Assembly (NCBI GenBank): GCA_002349565.1
Contig: DEDN01000011.1
Span: forward strand, 1 to 55,800
Direction: 5' to 3'
DNA from: Alphaproteobacteria bacterium UBA2903
Lineage (GTDB): Bacteria > Pseudomonadota > Alphaproteobacteria > CAAGCB01 > CAG-977
DNA length: 55,800 nt
The notes beneath the pieces were generated by a model that was not told where the DNA came from, ran no database searches, and was given only the letters and a program-made list of their open reading frames with translations. Shown here piece after piece: positions 32,835-42,542 of the stretch; position 1 is the first letter of the stretch; the number at the start of each line of letters is the position of its first letter. The translations under genes were made by a program, and so were the position numbers.

Positions 32835-35714
32835 ATGAAGTTGACCAAATCCGCATCAGGCATATTGTCCGCACGTTACCGTATAGTTTTAATCAAATGC
32901 TTTCTGGCGAATTTGATATTGCTTCCCCTGCCCGTTTCGGCAGGGACGACCGTTCCGGACGGAATTTATACAAATAAATCTTTTTCAGATACGGAAGAAC
33001 TCTTTATCAACAGCGGAACTTTTACAGAAGTTGACTTTTCTGCACCATCAATTACGATTACAGGCGGAACATTCAGAAATATAATTGATGTTATGGGCGA
33101 CAATATCACCCTTACAGGCGGCTCTTTCTACGATTCCTTGTGGCTTGGCGGAAAAAATATTTCAATCGATTCTGACAAAGCTTCGTTGAATTTGACGCCA
33201 CCCACCGAACGTCCCGGAATTGATGCAGATGATTTAGTCATTACGGGAACAAGAGGAATATCCGTTACAAATACAACTGTAAGCTCTCTGCGCACATCAG
33301 GAAAGATAACGGCAAGCGGGGATTCTCTTGCAGGTAATTTTACGGAGACGGGGCACAGTATATACACAATTAACGGGAAAACCGTACACAGCAGTGATAG
33401 TGGTATTAATTATATTCCGGCTTTGTCCGATAAAAAAGACACGTCCTTTTCAAACGCGACAATCACATTAAACGGAAATTCAACAGCCGGCAGCGGATAC
33501 TATATGTATTCAGGCGGAATTGACGCCAACGGCAACTGGGATGATGACGCTATTACAGATGCCCTGCTTCGCGATAAATTGACGGCTTCGGAAATCGACA
33601 CCTCCGTCGCTGTCTTTATGGCGGATTTAAAAAGCGCGAAATCCTATGACGATTTAATGGACATTACACGGTCAAGCTTTGGAACAATTATTGACTCCTC
33701 AACCGACTGGAATACGCTGGACTTTACCAAAATCGAAGCCGATTTGCGGCAAAAATATGCCGATTTCAACACCAGGCTGGGCGAAACGGGTGCGGCTGTG
33801 AATATATCCGCTTCAACGTTCGTATTGAACGACAACGCCAAGCTCATTAACGACAGTTTCAAATCGGGCGATATGACGATAACGTCATCGACCGTTACCG
33901 TCAACGGCAACAACGAATTGTCCGTCCGTTCGGGCAAAGTTCAGTTTGTCGGCTCTGTTTTGGATGTCTCCGACAACGCCGTGCTGACTTTTTCATCCGT
34001 TGACGGCGCGCTGCATTTGGACGGCGGCAGCACTTTGTCGCTGAACGGCAAAATGACGGGCGGCGTAGCGGCTGAAACCGGCGCAATAATCGCTATTCAA
34101 TCGTCCGCGGCGCGGCTGAACGGTACTTTGTCCGGTTCTGCCGATGTAAACTTTAACGCCGATTACGCGTTAAGCAATCTGAACCGTTCAAATAATTTTG
34201 AATTCCGCAACATCACCATTCTGGACGGCAAAACGCTGGACATCGGAACAACCGCGCTGAAAGCGGACAAAATATCGGGCGGGACGATTTCGGCGATTTT
34301 GACCGATGCCGCCGAAACAACGCCCATTATTACAGCCGATGCGAAAAACGTCACAATCAAATTGGGAATGAGCGTGGCGTCCAACACAAAAACAACGCGG
34401 TATCACATCACTCAAGGCACAGGTTTCAAACTAAGCGATTACTCGACAACACGCTATGCCGTTTCCTCAACTTACTTCGCCCCTGCGGACGCCGCAAAAG
34501 TCGGAGCCTTAACAAATTGGAACGGCGGAGATTTGTACATCTTGCGTTTAAGCGGTTCTGCCGCCCCAATCATTGACGATTTGGAAAACAACGGCGTCAA
34601 AGTCGATCCCGTTTTCGAAAAAGCGGCGCAAATTCTGGATCTGGACGACAAGTATTTGGAAAAGCTGACGGATAAACAGCTGGATGCTTTGGACACGGTT
34701 GACGATTTATTGACAGAGTTTGACGGCGACAGCAAAAACACGCATCAGATTCTGCGCGAAGTCGCTCCCGATTTGTCGCATTCCGACATGCGTTCCGCCG
34801 AAGCCAATGCTTTAAATCTGTTGAACATTGTGGGTTTGCGTTTTTCCACTCCCGCCGCGGCGCAGCGTCGCGGATACAACGGCGGATATTACAACCGTTA
34901 TTACGGTTACGGTCGTTCGGGCGGCGATTATGCCGTCGGCGAAGGTTCTTTGTGGGCGCAAGGCATGATCAACCGCGTCAAATCGACAGCGGAACAACCG
35001 TTCACCGCCAATTCGGGCGGCTTTGCCGCAGGCGTTGAAGTCAATGCGGCGGAATATTTCAAGTTTGGTTTTGGTTACGCCTATACCGACACAAACATTA
35101 AATCCGAACGGTCGAAAAACAATGTGGAAACCCATTCAGGCTTTGTTTACGGACATTTGCAGCCGCAGCGCGCTTATTTTAACTTTATCGCGGCATTCGG
35201 TCATTCCAGATACAAAGACACGACAAAGCTGGCGCAGTTGAAAAGTTACTACTATGCGGATTCCGTCAGCGCGCAAATCGCATTGGGCTACGCCTCCCTT
35301 TTGACGCCCGAAATCGGATTGCGCTATATGAATGTCCATCAGTCAACCTTTGAGGACGCTTTGGGGGCAAAGTCGAAAGCCAAAGACGTCAGCACTCTGA
35401 CGGGAACAGGCGGACTGAAGTTGTCGCACAGATATCGTTTGAGAGCCAATCCGCAAACGGCATTCATTCCGGAACTGAAAGCCGCCGCAACATACGATCT
35501 AGCCCGCAACCGAAACGATGTTGCCGTTTTGCTGCCAAACGGCGCGGCTTACACTGTTAAAGGCGAAAGCCTGAAACGCTTCGGCGTCGAAGCGGGCGCG
35601 GGGTTGACGATCTCTTTCGGAAACGATGCCGAATTGTCCCTGTCCTACGACGGCAAGTTCAAGCCGGATTATCAAGACCACACAGGTATGGTCAACCTGA
35701 AAGTCAAATTCTGA
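32835..35714 (+). CDS. Autotransporter adhesin, full length (type V secretion)
   Basis: 959 aa. The long signal peptide (residues 1-36) has the RYRIVLIKCFLANL motif shared with the adhesin at 1-2936. The passenger (about 37-590) is beta-helix-like with Asn/Thr/Gly repeats. It is followed by a helical segment (DPVFEKAAQILDLDDKYLEK to ILREVAPDLSHSDMRSAEAN) and a Tyr/Gly-rich linker (GYNGGYYNRYYGYGRSGG). From about residue 703 a 12-strand-type autotransporter barrel begins (GSLWAQGMINRVKST) and ends in MVNLKVKF, with the C-terminal Phe. Probable surface adhesin or virulence-type factor; the ligand is unknown. Controlled by the structured leader and closed by the terminator at 35722. Confidence 0.9.
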   Translation: MKLTKSASGILSARYRIVLIKCFLANLILLPLPVSAGTTVPDGIYTNKSFSDTEELFINSGTFTEVDFSAPSITITGGTFRNIIDVMGDNITLTGGSFYDSLWLGGKNISIDSDKASLNLTPPTERPGIDADDLVITGTRGISVTNTTVSSLRTSGKITASGDSLAGNFTETGHSIYTINGKTVHSSDSGINYIPALSDKKDTSFSNATITLNGNSTAGSGYYMYSGGIDANGNWDDDAITDALLRDKLTASEIDTSVAVFMADLKSAKSYDDLMDITRSSFGTIIDSSTDWNTLDFTKIEADLRQKYADFNTRLGETGAAVNISASTFVLNDNAKLINDSFKSGDMTITSSTVTVNGNNELSVRSGKVQFVGSVLDVSDNAVLTFSSVDGALHLDGGSTLSLNGKMTGGVAAETGAIIAIQSSAARLNGTLSGSADVNFNADYALSNLNRSNNFEFRNITILDGKTLDIGTTALKADKISGGTISAILTDAAETTPIITADAKNVTIKLGMSVASNTKTTRYHITQGTGFKLSDYSTTRYAVSSTYFAPADAAKVGALTNWNGGDLYILRLSGSAAPIIDDLENNGVKVDPVFEKAAQILDLDDKYLEKLTDKQLDALDTVDDLLTEFDGDSKNTHQILREVAPDLSHSDMRSAEANALNLLNIVGLRFSTPAAAQRRGYNGGYYNRYYGYGRSGGDYAVGEGSLWAQGMINRVKSTAEQPFTANSGGFAAGVEVNAAEYFKFGFGYAYTDTNIKSERSKNNVETHSGFVYGHLQPQRAYFNFIAAFGHSRYKDTTKLAQLKSYYYADSVSAQIALGYASLLTPEIGLRYMNVHQSTFEDALGAKSKAKDVSTLTGTGGLKLSHRYRLRANPQTAFIPELKAAATYDLARNRNDVAVLLPNGAAYTVKGESLKRFGVEAGAGLTISFGNDAELSLSYDGKFKPDYQDHTGMVNLKVKF

Positions 35715-35721
35715 CAAACGA

Positions 35722-35752
35722 AAAGGCGGGGGATAAAACCTCCGCCTTTTTG
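35722..35752. terminator. Intrinsic terminator between adhesin and hupB
   Basis: AAAAGGCGG-G-GG and CC-T-CCGCCTTTT pair with one G-T wobble, and T/A tracts flank both sides. It can serve the adhesin (plus) and hupB (minus), which converge here. Confidence 0.85.
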
Positions 35753-35770
35753 ATTTTCCGCATCGCTTTT

Positions 35771-36043
35771 TTAGCGAATGGCGTCTTTCAGCAGTTTGCT
35801 GGCTTTGAAGCGCGGGGCTTTCGACGCGGGAATCGTCATTTTCGCACCCGTGCGCAGATTGCGCCCTTCACGGGCGGCGCGCGTCGCGACATCAAACGTT
35901 CCGAAGCCCATCAGACGGACTTCTTCGCCGCTTTTCATCGCTTCGGTAATGGCGATGATCGCTTCGTCCAAAATGCATTCGACAGCCAGCTTTGACGCGT
36001 TGGCGTTTTTGGCGATTTTGGAAACCAATTCAGATTTGTTCAT
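35771..36043 (-). CDS. hupB: HU-family nucleoid protein
   Basis: 90 aa. MNKSELVSKIAKNANASKLAVE leads into GEEVRLMGFGTFDVATRAAREGRN, the HU core, and the DNA-binding beta-arm includes RNLRTGAKMTIPASKAPRFKASK. Ribosome site AAAGGAG. Bends and compacts DNA. HU rather than IHF is favoured by length and by the Ala/Arg pattern after the GFGTF motif. Confidence 0.95.
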   Translation of the reverse strand: MNKSELVSKIAKNANASKLAVECILDEAIIAITEAMKSGEEVRLMGFGTFDVATRAAREGRNLRTGAKMTIPASKAPRFKASKLLKDAIR

Positions 36044-36075
36044 AAGTCAACTCCTTTTGTTAAATCGTGAGTGAA

Positions 36076-36104
36076 ATCCTAAGAACTTTCCCCGCCGCGG
36101 TCAA
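36076..36104 (-). promoter_or_regulatory. Sigma70-type promoter of hupB
   Basis: TTGACC (36104-36099), a 17-bp spacer and TAGGAT (36081-36076) on the minus strand, 33 bp before the hupB start. The best promoter match in the window by -35 sequence and spacing. Confidence 0.7.
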
Positions 36105-36145
36105 GGATTTTATGCAAAACAAAATCAAATGTACCATTTTTGTTC

Positions 36146-36174
36146 TTGAAATTTTAACCTTTTGTCTTTAAAAC
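36146..36174 (+). promoter_or_regulatory. Promoter candidate of uvrD
   Basis: TTGAAA (36146-36151), a 17-bp spacer and TAAAAC (36169-36174), 27 bp before the uvrD start. Confidence 0.5.
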
Positions 36175-36201
36175 AATCGACAAAGAACAAAAGGATTGAA
36201 A

Positions 36202-38388
36202 ATGCAAGCGATTGACCTCAGCCGATTGAATCCCGAACAACGTCAAGCCGTCGAAACCACTGAGGGACCCGTTTTGGTCTTGGCGGGCGCGGGATCGGGC
36301 AAGACCACCGTTTTGACCACGCGTTTGGCGTACATCATTCAATCGGGCAAAGCCCTGCCCTTTCAATGTTTGGCGGTAACGTTCACGAACAAAGCCGCCA
36401 ACGAAATGACCGAACGTCTGCAAACGATTATCGGCGAAGACGCGCGCGCTTTGTGGCTGGGAACTTTTCACAAAATCGGTCTGCGGATTCTGCGCAATCA
36501 CCCCGAAAAAGTCGGGCTTTCCCACGGTTTTACGATTTTGGACGCCGCCGATCAGGAACGCCTGTTAAAGCAAATCATGACCGCCGACGGATTGGATTTG
36601 AAGGAAAACCCGCCGCAGCTGATTATGGGACAAATCCAAAGGCTGAAAGACCAAGGCTTGACGCCCGACAAAGCCAATCAGTCGCCCAATCCCGTATCGC
36701 CTTTGGCGATGCGGCTGTACGAAGCGTATCAAACGCGCCTGAAAGCGATGAACGCGGTGGATTTCGGCGATTTGCTGCTGTATTGCGTCGAATTGTTCCA
36801 GAAATATCCCGAAGTGCTGAAAGCTTTTCAGCGGCAGTTTCGCTATATTCTGGTTGATGAATACCAAGACACGAACGTCGTTCAATATCTCTGGTTGCGG
36901 CTGCTGGCGGGATATCATCACAACTTGTGCTGTGTCGGCGACGACGACCAGTCCATTTATTCATGGCGCGGGGCGGAAGTCGGCAACATCCTGCGCTTCG
37001 AACAGGATTTTCCGAACGCGACTTTGATTCGGCTGGAAAGCAACTACCGTTCTACGGCACACATTTTGGCGGCGGCTTCGGGATTGATTGCCAACAACGT
37101 CCACCGTTTGAGCAAAACTTTGCACACCGCCCCCGGACGCGAAAACGCCGTCGGGGAAAAGGTTCTTGTCACGGGCGTATGGAGCGGCGACGACGAAGCG
37201 CGCAAAATCTGCGACCAAATCGAAGCCGAACAGCGGCACGGAACGAAGCTGTCGCAAATCGCGGTTTTGGTGCGCGCCAGCTTTCAAACCCGCGCGATTG
37301 AAGACGTTTTATTGAACGCGGGCATTCCGTACAAAGTCATTGCGGGCATGCGCTTTTATGAACGCGAGGAAATCCGCGACGCGTCGGCGTACATCCGTCT
37401 GCTGGTTCACCCCAAGGACGACATGGCTTTCCTGCGCATCGTGAACAAACCGCGGCGGGGCATCGGCGACACGGCTTTGCAGAACATTCAAGTCCGCGCC
37501 CGCGCCGACGGATCGACCATGTTTGAATCCGCTCATGCTTTGCTGGCGGAAAAAGCGATTAAAGGCACGGCAAAAACGGGATTGGAAAAATTTTTCGCTT
37601 TGTTTGATTCTTGGCGCGATTTGCTGCATCAGGGCGAACCGCCCGAGGAGTTGCTGCGCCGCATGCTGGACGAAAGTGGCTATATGGAAATGCGCCGCAC
37701 GGAAAAAACGCCCGATGCCGAGGGGCGCGTCGAAAACCTGCAGGAATTGGTCGGCATTATCAAAGAATACGACAATTTCGACGATTATTTGGAATACATT
37801 TCTCTTGTCATGGAAAACGACACGGCGGCGGCGACGGGCGATTCGGTGTCTTTGATGACTTTGCACGCCGCCAAAGGGCTGGAATTCGACTGCGTTTTCC
37901 TGCCGGGGTGGGAGGAAGGAATTTTCCCGCACCAAAAATCGCTGGACGAAGGCGGCGCAAACGCCTTGGAGGAAGAACGCCGTCTGGCTTACGTCGGCAT
38001 CACCCGCGCGAAAAAGCAAGTCTACATCAGCTTTGCGGGGTCGCGGCGCATGTACAATCAGTGGCAAAACAATCTGCCGTCGCGGTTTATCAACGAACTG
38101 CCGACCGAACACGTCCGCCTGCAAAGCGCGATATCGGACAACTACGGGTACGGCGGATACAATAAAAGCTATACAAACGACGATTATTCCTATAAAAATA
38201 ATTACAGATATCGAAAGACGGGATTTTTCAACACACCCGAAAAGCCCGCTTTTCAAAAAGGAACGGAAGTGTATCATGAACGTTTCGGGCATGGACGCGT
38301 CACAGGGGCGGAGGGAAAAACCGTCCAAGTCTACTTTGACGAATACGGCACGAAAAAAGTCATGGCTGATTATTTGGAAAAACTGTAA
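36202..38388 (+). CDS. uvrD: ATP-dependent DNA helicase UvrD/PcrA/Rep type
   Basis: 728 aa. The start at 36202 has AAAGGA 6-7 nt upstream. Superfamily 1A motifs: LNPEQRQAV (Q motif), GAGSGKTT (29-36, Walker A), VTFTNKAANEM (Ia), DEYQDTN (from residue 219, Walker B), GDDDQSIYSWRGAE (III), RLESNYRSTAHIL (IV), LMTLHAAKGLEFDCVFLPGWEEG (V) and EERRLAYVGITRAKK (VI). A C-terminal Tudor-like segment (GTEVYHERFGHGRVTGAEGK), which binds RNA polymerase in PcrA/UvrD, is present. Unwinds DNA in nucleotide-excision and mismatch repair. prmA starts on the last base of its stop. Confidence 0.95.
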   Translation: MQAIDLSRLNPEQRQAVETTEGPVLVLAGAGSGKTTVLTTRLAYIIQSGKALPFQCLAVTFTNKAANEMTERLQTIIGEDARALWLGTFHKIGLRILRNHPEKVGLSHGFTILDAADQERLLKQIMTADGLDLKENPPQLIMGQIQRLKDQGLTPDKANQSPNPVSPLAMRLYEAYQTRLKAMNAVDFGDLLLYCVELFQKYPEVLKAFQRQFRYILVDEYQDTNVVQYLWLRLLAGYHHNLCCVGDDDQSIYSWRGAEVGNILRFEQDFPNATLIRLESNYRSTAHILAAASGLIANNVHRLSKTLHTAPGRENAVGEKVLVTGVWSGDDEARKICDQIEAEQRHGTKLSQIAVLVRASFQTRAIEDVLLNAGIPYKVIAGMRFYEREEIRDASAYIRLLVHPKDDMAFLRIVNKPRRGIGDTALQNIQVRARADGSTMFESAHALLAEKAIKGTAKTGLEKFFALFDSWRDLLHQGEPPEELLRRMLDESGYMEMRRTEKTPDAEGRVENLQELVGIIKEYDNFDDYLEYISLVMENDTAAATGDSVSLMTLHAAKGLEFDCVFLPGWEEGIFPHQKSLDEGGANALEEERRLAYVGITRAKKQVYISFAGSRRMYNQWQNNLPSRFINELPTEHVRLQSAISDNYGYGGYNKSYTNDDYSYKNNYRYRKTGFFNTPEKPAFQKGTEVYHERFGHGRVTGAEGKTVQVYFDEYGTKKVMADYLEKL

Positions 38389-39278
38389 TGGAAACAAAAC
38401 CTGCGGACAACTGGCAACTTTCTTTTGTTTTGGCGGCTGATGCCGTGCCGTTTTTTGAACGTGCTTTGGACGGCGACGACACTGCCCTGCTGGCAAGCGA
38501 AATCGAAACGGGCGCGGACAAAGGAAAATGGAAATTGGAAGCGATTTTCCAAAACCGCCCCGACGAATCCGCTTTGCGCGCCAATTTGGAAATCGCGGCG
38601 ACCATGGCGGGGATTGACCTGCCGCCGTATCAACTGACGGCTCTGGCTCAGCGCGATTGGCTGCGCGAAAGCCTTATCAGCTTCAAACCCGTGGACATCG
38701 GGCGCTATTACATTTACGGATCGCACATCAAAGAACCGCCTCCTCCGACGAAAATCGCGCTGAAAATCGACGCGGCGACCGCATTCGGTTCGGGCGAACA
38801 TTTCACGACCAAAGGCTGTTTGATGGGATTGGAGGAAATCTCGCATTACCGCCGCCCGAACAAAATTTTGGATATGGGTTGCGGATCGGGCATTTTGGGA
38901 CTTGCCGCCGCCGCGACGTTCCACACGCACGTTTTTGCCGCGGACATTGATCCCGAATCCGTTCGCGTAACTTTGGAAAACGCCCGCAACAACCACTTGG
39001 CGCGCTATATTACGGCACAGGCAGGCAACGGCTACAAACCCGCCGCTGTGCGCACGCACGGTCCGTACGATTTGGTGTTTTCGAACATCCTTGCCCGCCC
39101 GCTGACGCTGATGGCGAAAGACTTGGCGGCAAACCTTGCTCCCGACGGCTTGGCGATTTTATCGGGTCTGCTGAACAGACAGGAAGAATGGGTGCTGAGC
39201 GCGCATCGCCGCGTGGGCTTGGAGTTGAAAAAACGCTACCGCTTGGAAGGCTGGAGCACGCTGATAGTCGGACGATAA
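38388..39278 (+). CDS. prmA: Ribosomal protein L11 methyltransferase
   Basis: 296 aa. The N-terminal substrate-recognition domain is divergent. The linker/catalytic domain has KIDAATAFGSGEHFTTKGCL, the PrmA signature, then the SAM motif ILDMGCGSGILGLAAA, an acidic loop (AADIDPESV) and the NPPY-like FSNILARPL. Trimethylates L11 Lys/alpha-amine sites. Translationally coupled to uvrD. Confidence 0.94.
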   Translation: METKPADNWQLSFVLAADAVPFFERALDGDDTALLASEIETGADKGKWKLEAIFQNRPDESALRANLEIAATMAGIDLPPYQLTALAQRDWLRESLISFKPVDIGRYYIYGSHIKEPPPPTKIALKIDAATAFGSGEHFTTKGCLMGLEEISHYRRPNKILDMGCGSGILGLAAAATFHTHVFAADIDPESVRVTLENARNNHLARYITAQAGNGYKPAAVRTHGPYDLVFSNILARPLTLMAKDLAANLAPDGLAILSGLLNRQEEWVLSAHRRVGLELKKRYRLEGWSTLIVGR

Positions 39279-39290
39279 AGGGGATTTGCC

Positions 39291-41069
39291 ATGAATGAAT
39301 GCTTGACCGCCATCCGCGAATGGATGCTGAAAAACGGATTTTTCGGATTGGTCGTGCCGCGCGCCGACGAATTCCAAGGCGAATACGTCGCTCCCGCATC
39401 CGAACGGCTGGCGTGGCTGACGGGGTTCACGGGGTCGGCGGGAGAAGCGGTGATTTTCCTTGACCGCGCGTTTTTGTTCGTCGACGGTCGCTATATCCTG
39501 CAGGCGCAAAAGGAAACCGATGAAAAGCAAATCACCGTCATTCAAACGCCCGACGCGCAGGCGGGGGATTGGCTGTTTGCCGCATTGCCCCAAGGCGCGG
39601 TCATCGGCTACAATTCTTGGCTCTACACCCCGTCCAAAGTCAACAAAATGAAAGCCGCGGGATCAAAGAACGGAGCCGTTTTCGCCCCCGTTCCCGTTGA
39701 CCCGATTGACCTTTTGTGGCAGGACAGACCGCGCGGCGGCGGCGGTTGGGCGGTCGCTTTGCCCGAACAGTACACGGGATTGGACAGCACGTCCAAAATC
39801 GCGGACATTACGGCGGCTTTGGGCGTTGACCAAGACGACGCGCTGTTGCTGACAAACCCCGAATCCGTTATGTGGATTTTAAACGTCCGCGGCAACGACA
39901 TTCCTTTCATCCCGTTGGTTCAGTCATTCGGCATTTTGTATAAAAGCGGGACTTTTCAATGGTTTGTCGATACAAACAAAATAACGGATTCGCTCAAGCG
40001 GCAGCTCAGCCCGTTGGTGGAAATCGTGCCGATGTCCGCTTTTGCGCAAGTGCTGGACGTTTTGGCGGCTCAGCATGCCAAAGTATGTCTGGATACGACG
40101 AACTGTTCGGCATGGGCGTATAACAAGCTGTCCGACGGCGGCGCAGTCATTCATGACAAGGAAGACCCGTGCATGTTGCGCAAAGCCTGCAAGAATATCA
40201 CGGAACGCAACGGTGCGGTCAATGCTCACGTCAAAGACGGCGCGGCGGTTTGCCGTTTTCTGGCGTGGTTCGACGAACAAGCGCCCAAAGGCGGCTTGAC
40301 CGAAATGGACGCGGTTTTGAAAATGCACGATTTCCGCGCCGAAAATCCGCTGTACCGCGGCGAAAGCTTTGCGACAATCGCGGCATCGGGCAAAAACGCG
40401 GCGTACATTCATTACCACACGGACGAAAATCACAACGCCCCCGTCCAAAAAGACGCGCTGTTTTTGATTGATTCTGGCGCGCAGTATTTGGACGGCACAA
40501 CCGACATCACCCGCACAATCGCGGTCGGAACGCCCTCGCCTTTGGAACGGAAACGCTTTACCCAAGTGCTGAAAGGGCATATTTCTTTGGCGACCATTGC
40601 GTTCCCCGAAGGAACGACGGGCGCGCAGCTGGATATTCTGGCGCGTCAATTTCTGTGGCGCGACGGCGTGGATTTCGCCCACGGCACAGGACACGGCATC
40701 GGCAGTTATTTAAGCGTGCATGAAGGACCTCAGCGCATTTCGCGCGGGGGCAGCCGCGTCGCCCTTGCCCCCGGAATGCTGGTTTCCAACGAACCGGGGT
40801 ATTACAAGCCCAACGCGTTCGGCATCCGTTTGGAAAACGTCGTCATGGTTGAACCCCTGCCCCCGACCGAGGGCGCGGAAATGAAAGTTTTGGGACTTTC
40901 AACGCTCAGTCTTGCACCGTTTGACCGCAGATTGATTGACAAAACAATGCTGACTTTGCGTGAAAAGGCGTGGTTGGACGGCTATCACGCCCGCATCAAA
41001 CGCATCATTTCGCCTTTGGTCGACTGCGCGACGGCTGAATGGCTGTCCAAAGCCTGCGCCCCGCTGTAA
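39291..41069 (+). CDS. pepP: Xaa-Pro aminopeptidase P
   Basis: 592 aa, the three-domain aminopeptidase-P length. Two creatinase-like N-terminal domains (about residues 1-300) precede the pita-bread catalytic domain. Metal ligands lie in LIDSGAQYLDGTTDITRTI (two Asp), DFAHGTGHGIGSYLSVHEGP (His), SNEPGYY (Glu) and FGIRLENVVMV (Glu). Removes N-terminal residues preceding proline; cytoplasmic, with no signal peptide. Ribosome site AAAGGGG. It follows prmA by 12 bp and precedes trkH by 9 bp. Confidence 0.93.
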   Translation: MNECLTAIREWMLKNGFFGLVVPRADEFQGEYVAPASERLAWLTGFTGSAGEAVIFLDRAFLFVDGRYILQAQKETDEKQITVIQTPDAQAGDWLFAALPQGAVIGYNSWLYTPSKVNKMKAAGSKNGAVFAPVPVDPIDLLWQDRPRGGGGWAVALPEQYTGLDSTSKIADITAALGVDQDDALLLTNPESVMWILNVRGNDIPFIPLVQSFGILYKSGTFQWFVDTNKITDSLKRQLSPLVEIVPMSAFAQVLDVLAAQHAKVCLDTTNCSAWAYNKLSDGGAVIHDKEDPCMLRKACKNITERNGAVNAHVKDGAAVCRFLAWFDEQAPKGGLTEMDAVLKMHDFRAENPLYRGESFATIAASGKNAAYIHYHTDENHNAPVQKDALFLIDSGAQYLDGTTDITRTIAVGTPSPLERKRFTQVLKGHISLATIAFPEGTTGAQLDILARQFLWRDGVDFAHGTGHGIGSYLSVHEGPQRISRGGSRVALAPGMLVSNEPGYYKPNAFGIRLENVVMVEPLPPTEGAEMKVLGLSTLSLAPFDRRLIDKTMLTLREKAWLDGYHARIKRIISPLVDCATAEWLSKACAPL

Positions 41070-41078
41070 GGTCGTTTC

Positions 41079-42542
41079 ATGCGCGCGGGCATTACGTTTT
41101 TCGTGTCGGGCTGTCTGCTGATTTTGCTGTCGGCAGTGATGATTGTTCCGACCGTGCTGGATTTTGCGGACGGGCAAACGGCGGCTGGAACGGCGTTCGG
41201 CATTTCCGCTTTGATGACGGGATTTTCGGGCGCGCTGTTGTTTTTGACGTTTTACAACCGTTATGAAAAACTGTCCGTACGGGAAATGTATCTGACGACG
41301 TCCATCGTTTGGGTCGTGGCGTGCGCATTTGCCGCTTTGCCGTTTTACTTTGCCCCCGTGCCGATGGACTATACAGATGCGTTTTTCGAAGCCATGTCGG
41401 GCTTGACCACCATGGGCGCAACGGTCATCCGCGATTATTCGCTGTTTTCGCGCGGAATTTTGCTGTGGCGCGGAATTTTGCAATGGATAGGCGGTTTGGG
41501 AATCATCGTAATCGCGTTGGGCGTTCTGCCGTTGCTCCGCATCGGCGGCATGCAGCTGTTTTCCATGGAAAGTTCGGATAAATCAGGCAAAAAAATGCCG
41601 AAGACATCCCAAATCATCGCTACGATGATGGTTATTTACATCGCGTTTACGGCTGCCTGCATCCTTTGTTTAAGCTTTTCGGGACTTTCGCCGTTTGAAG
41701 CCGTCGCCTACAGCTTGGCGACCGTTTCGACGGGCGGATTTGCCCCGCGCGCTTCGTCCGCCGCCGATTTGTCCTTTACGGCGCAATGGGTGCTGGTGTT
41801 TTTTATGTTCATATCGGGTTTGCCTTTGCTTTTGTCCTATTCCGTTTTGAAAAAAGACTGGAAACAAATCAAAGCCGACATGCAAATCAAAACATATATC
41901 GTTTTTACCCTTGCCGCCGCTTTGGGATTGACCGTCTGGCTGTTGGCAACGCACCCGGAAATGACGGTGTCACGCGCGCTGACGGATATGACGTTCAGCA
42001 TTGTCACCGTGTTGACATCGACTGGCTTTGCGGTTTGCGATTTGGAAAGCTTCGGTGTTTTCGCCGTGATGTTCTTTACGTTCCTGATGCCCGTCGGAGC
42101 GTGCAGCGGATCGACTTCTGGCGGCATCAAGCTGTTTCGCTTTAATATTATCTACCTGTTTTCCGTACAGTATTTGCGGCACAAGCTTTTGCCGCACGGC
42201 GTTTTCATCGCAAAGTACAACGGACGCCCCCTGACCGAAGAAATCACGTCGGGCGTTTTCGTATTTTTGGCGATTTTTCTGATGTCCGCAATGATATCGA
42301 TGCTGGCGCTGGCTTTGTTGGGATTGGATTTTGTAACCGTTGTAACGGGAGTGCTTTCAGCGTTGGGCAACGCGGGAATAGCGTTCGGTTCCGTTATCGG
42401 ATCAACGGGAAGCTTTGCCAACCTGCCTAATGCGGCAAAATGGATTTTGTCGGCCGACATGATGCTCGGCCGTCTGGAATTCATCACCGTTTTTGTGGTT
42501 TTACTGCCGCTGGCGTGGCGAAAAGAAAAGAAAAGCTACTGA
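41079..42542 (+). CDS. trkH: Trk/Ktr potassium-uptake membrane subunit
   Basis: 487 aa polytopic protein with the four membrane-pore-membrane repeats of TrkH. The selectivity-loop glycines can be seen in EAMSGLTTMGATVI, LATVSTGGFAPR, VTVLTSTGFAVCD and VLSALGNAGIAFG. SGSTSGGIKLFRFNI is the TrkH-specific intramembrane-loop region. Needs a cytosolic TrkA/KtrA-like gate, which is not in the window. Converges and overlaps by 7 bp with the membrane-protein gene at 42536. Confidence 0.93.
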   Translation: MRAGITFFVSGCLLILLSAVMIVPTVLDFADGQTAAGTAFGISALMTGFSGALLFLTFYNRYEKLSVREMYLTTSIVWVVACAFAALPFYFAPVPMDYTDAFFEAMSGLTTMGATVIRDYSLFSRGILLWRGILQWIGGLGIIVIALGVLPLLRIGGMQLFSMESSDKSGKKMPKTSQIIATMMVIYIAFTAACILCLSFSGLSPFEAVAYSLATVSTGGFAPRASSAADLSFTAQWVLVFFMFISGLPLLLSYSVLKKDWKQIKADMQIKTYIVFTLAAALGLTVWLLATHPEMTVSRALTDMTFSIVTVLTSTGFAVCDLESFGVFAVMFFTFLMPVGACSGSTSGGIKLFRFNIIYLFSVQYLRHKLLPHGVFIAKYNGRPLTEEITSGVFVFLAIFLMSAMISMLALALLGLDFVTVVTGVLSALGNAGIAFGSVIGSTGSFANLPNAAKWILSADMMLGRLEFITVFVVLLPLAWRKEKKSY

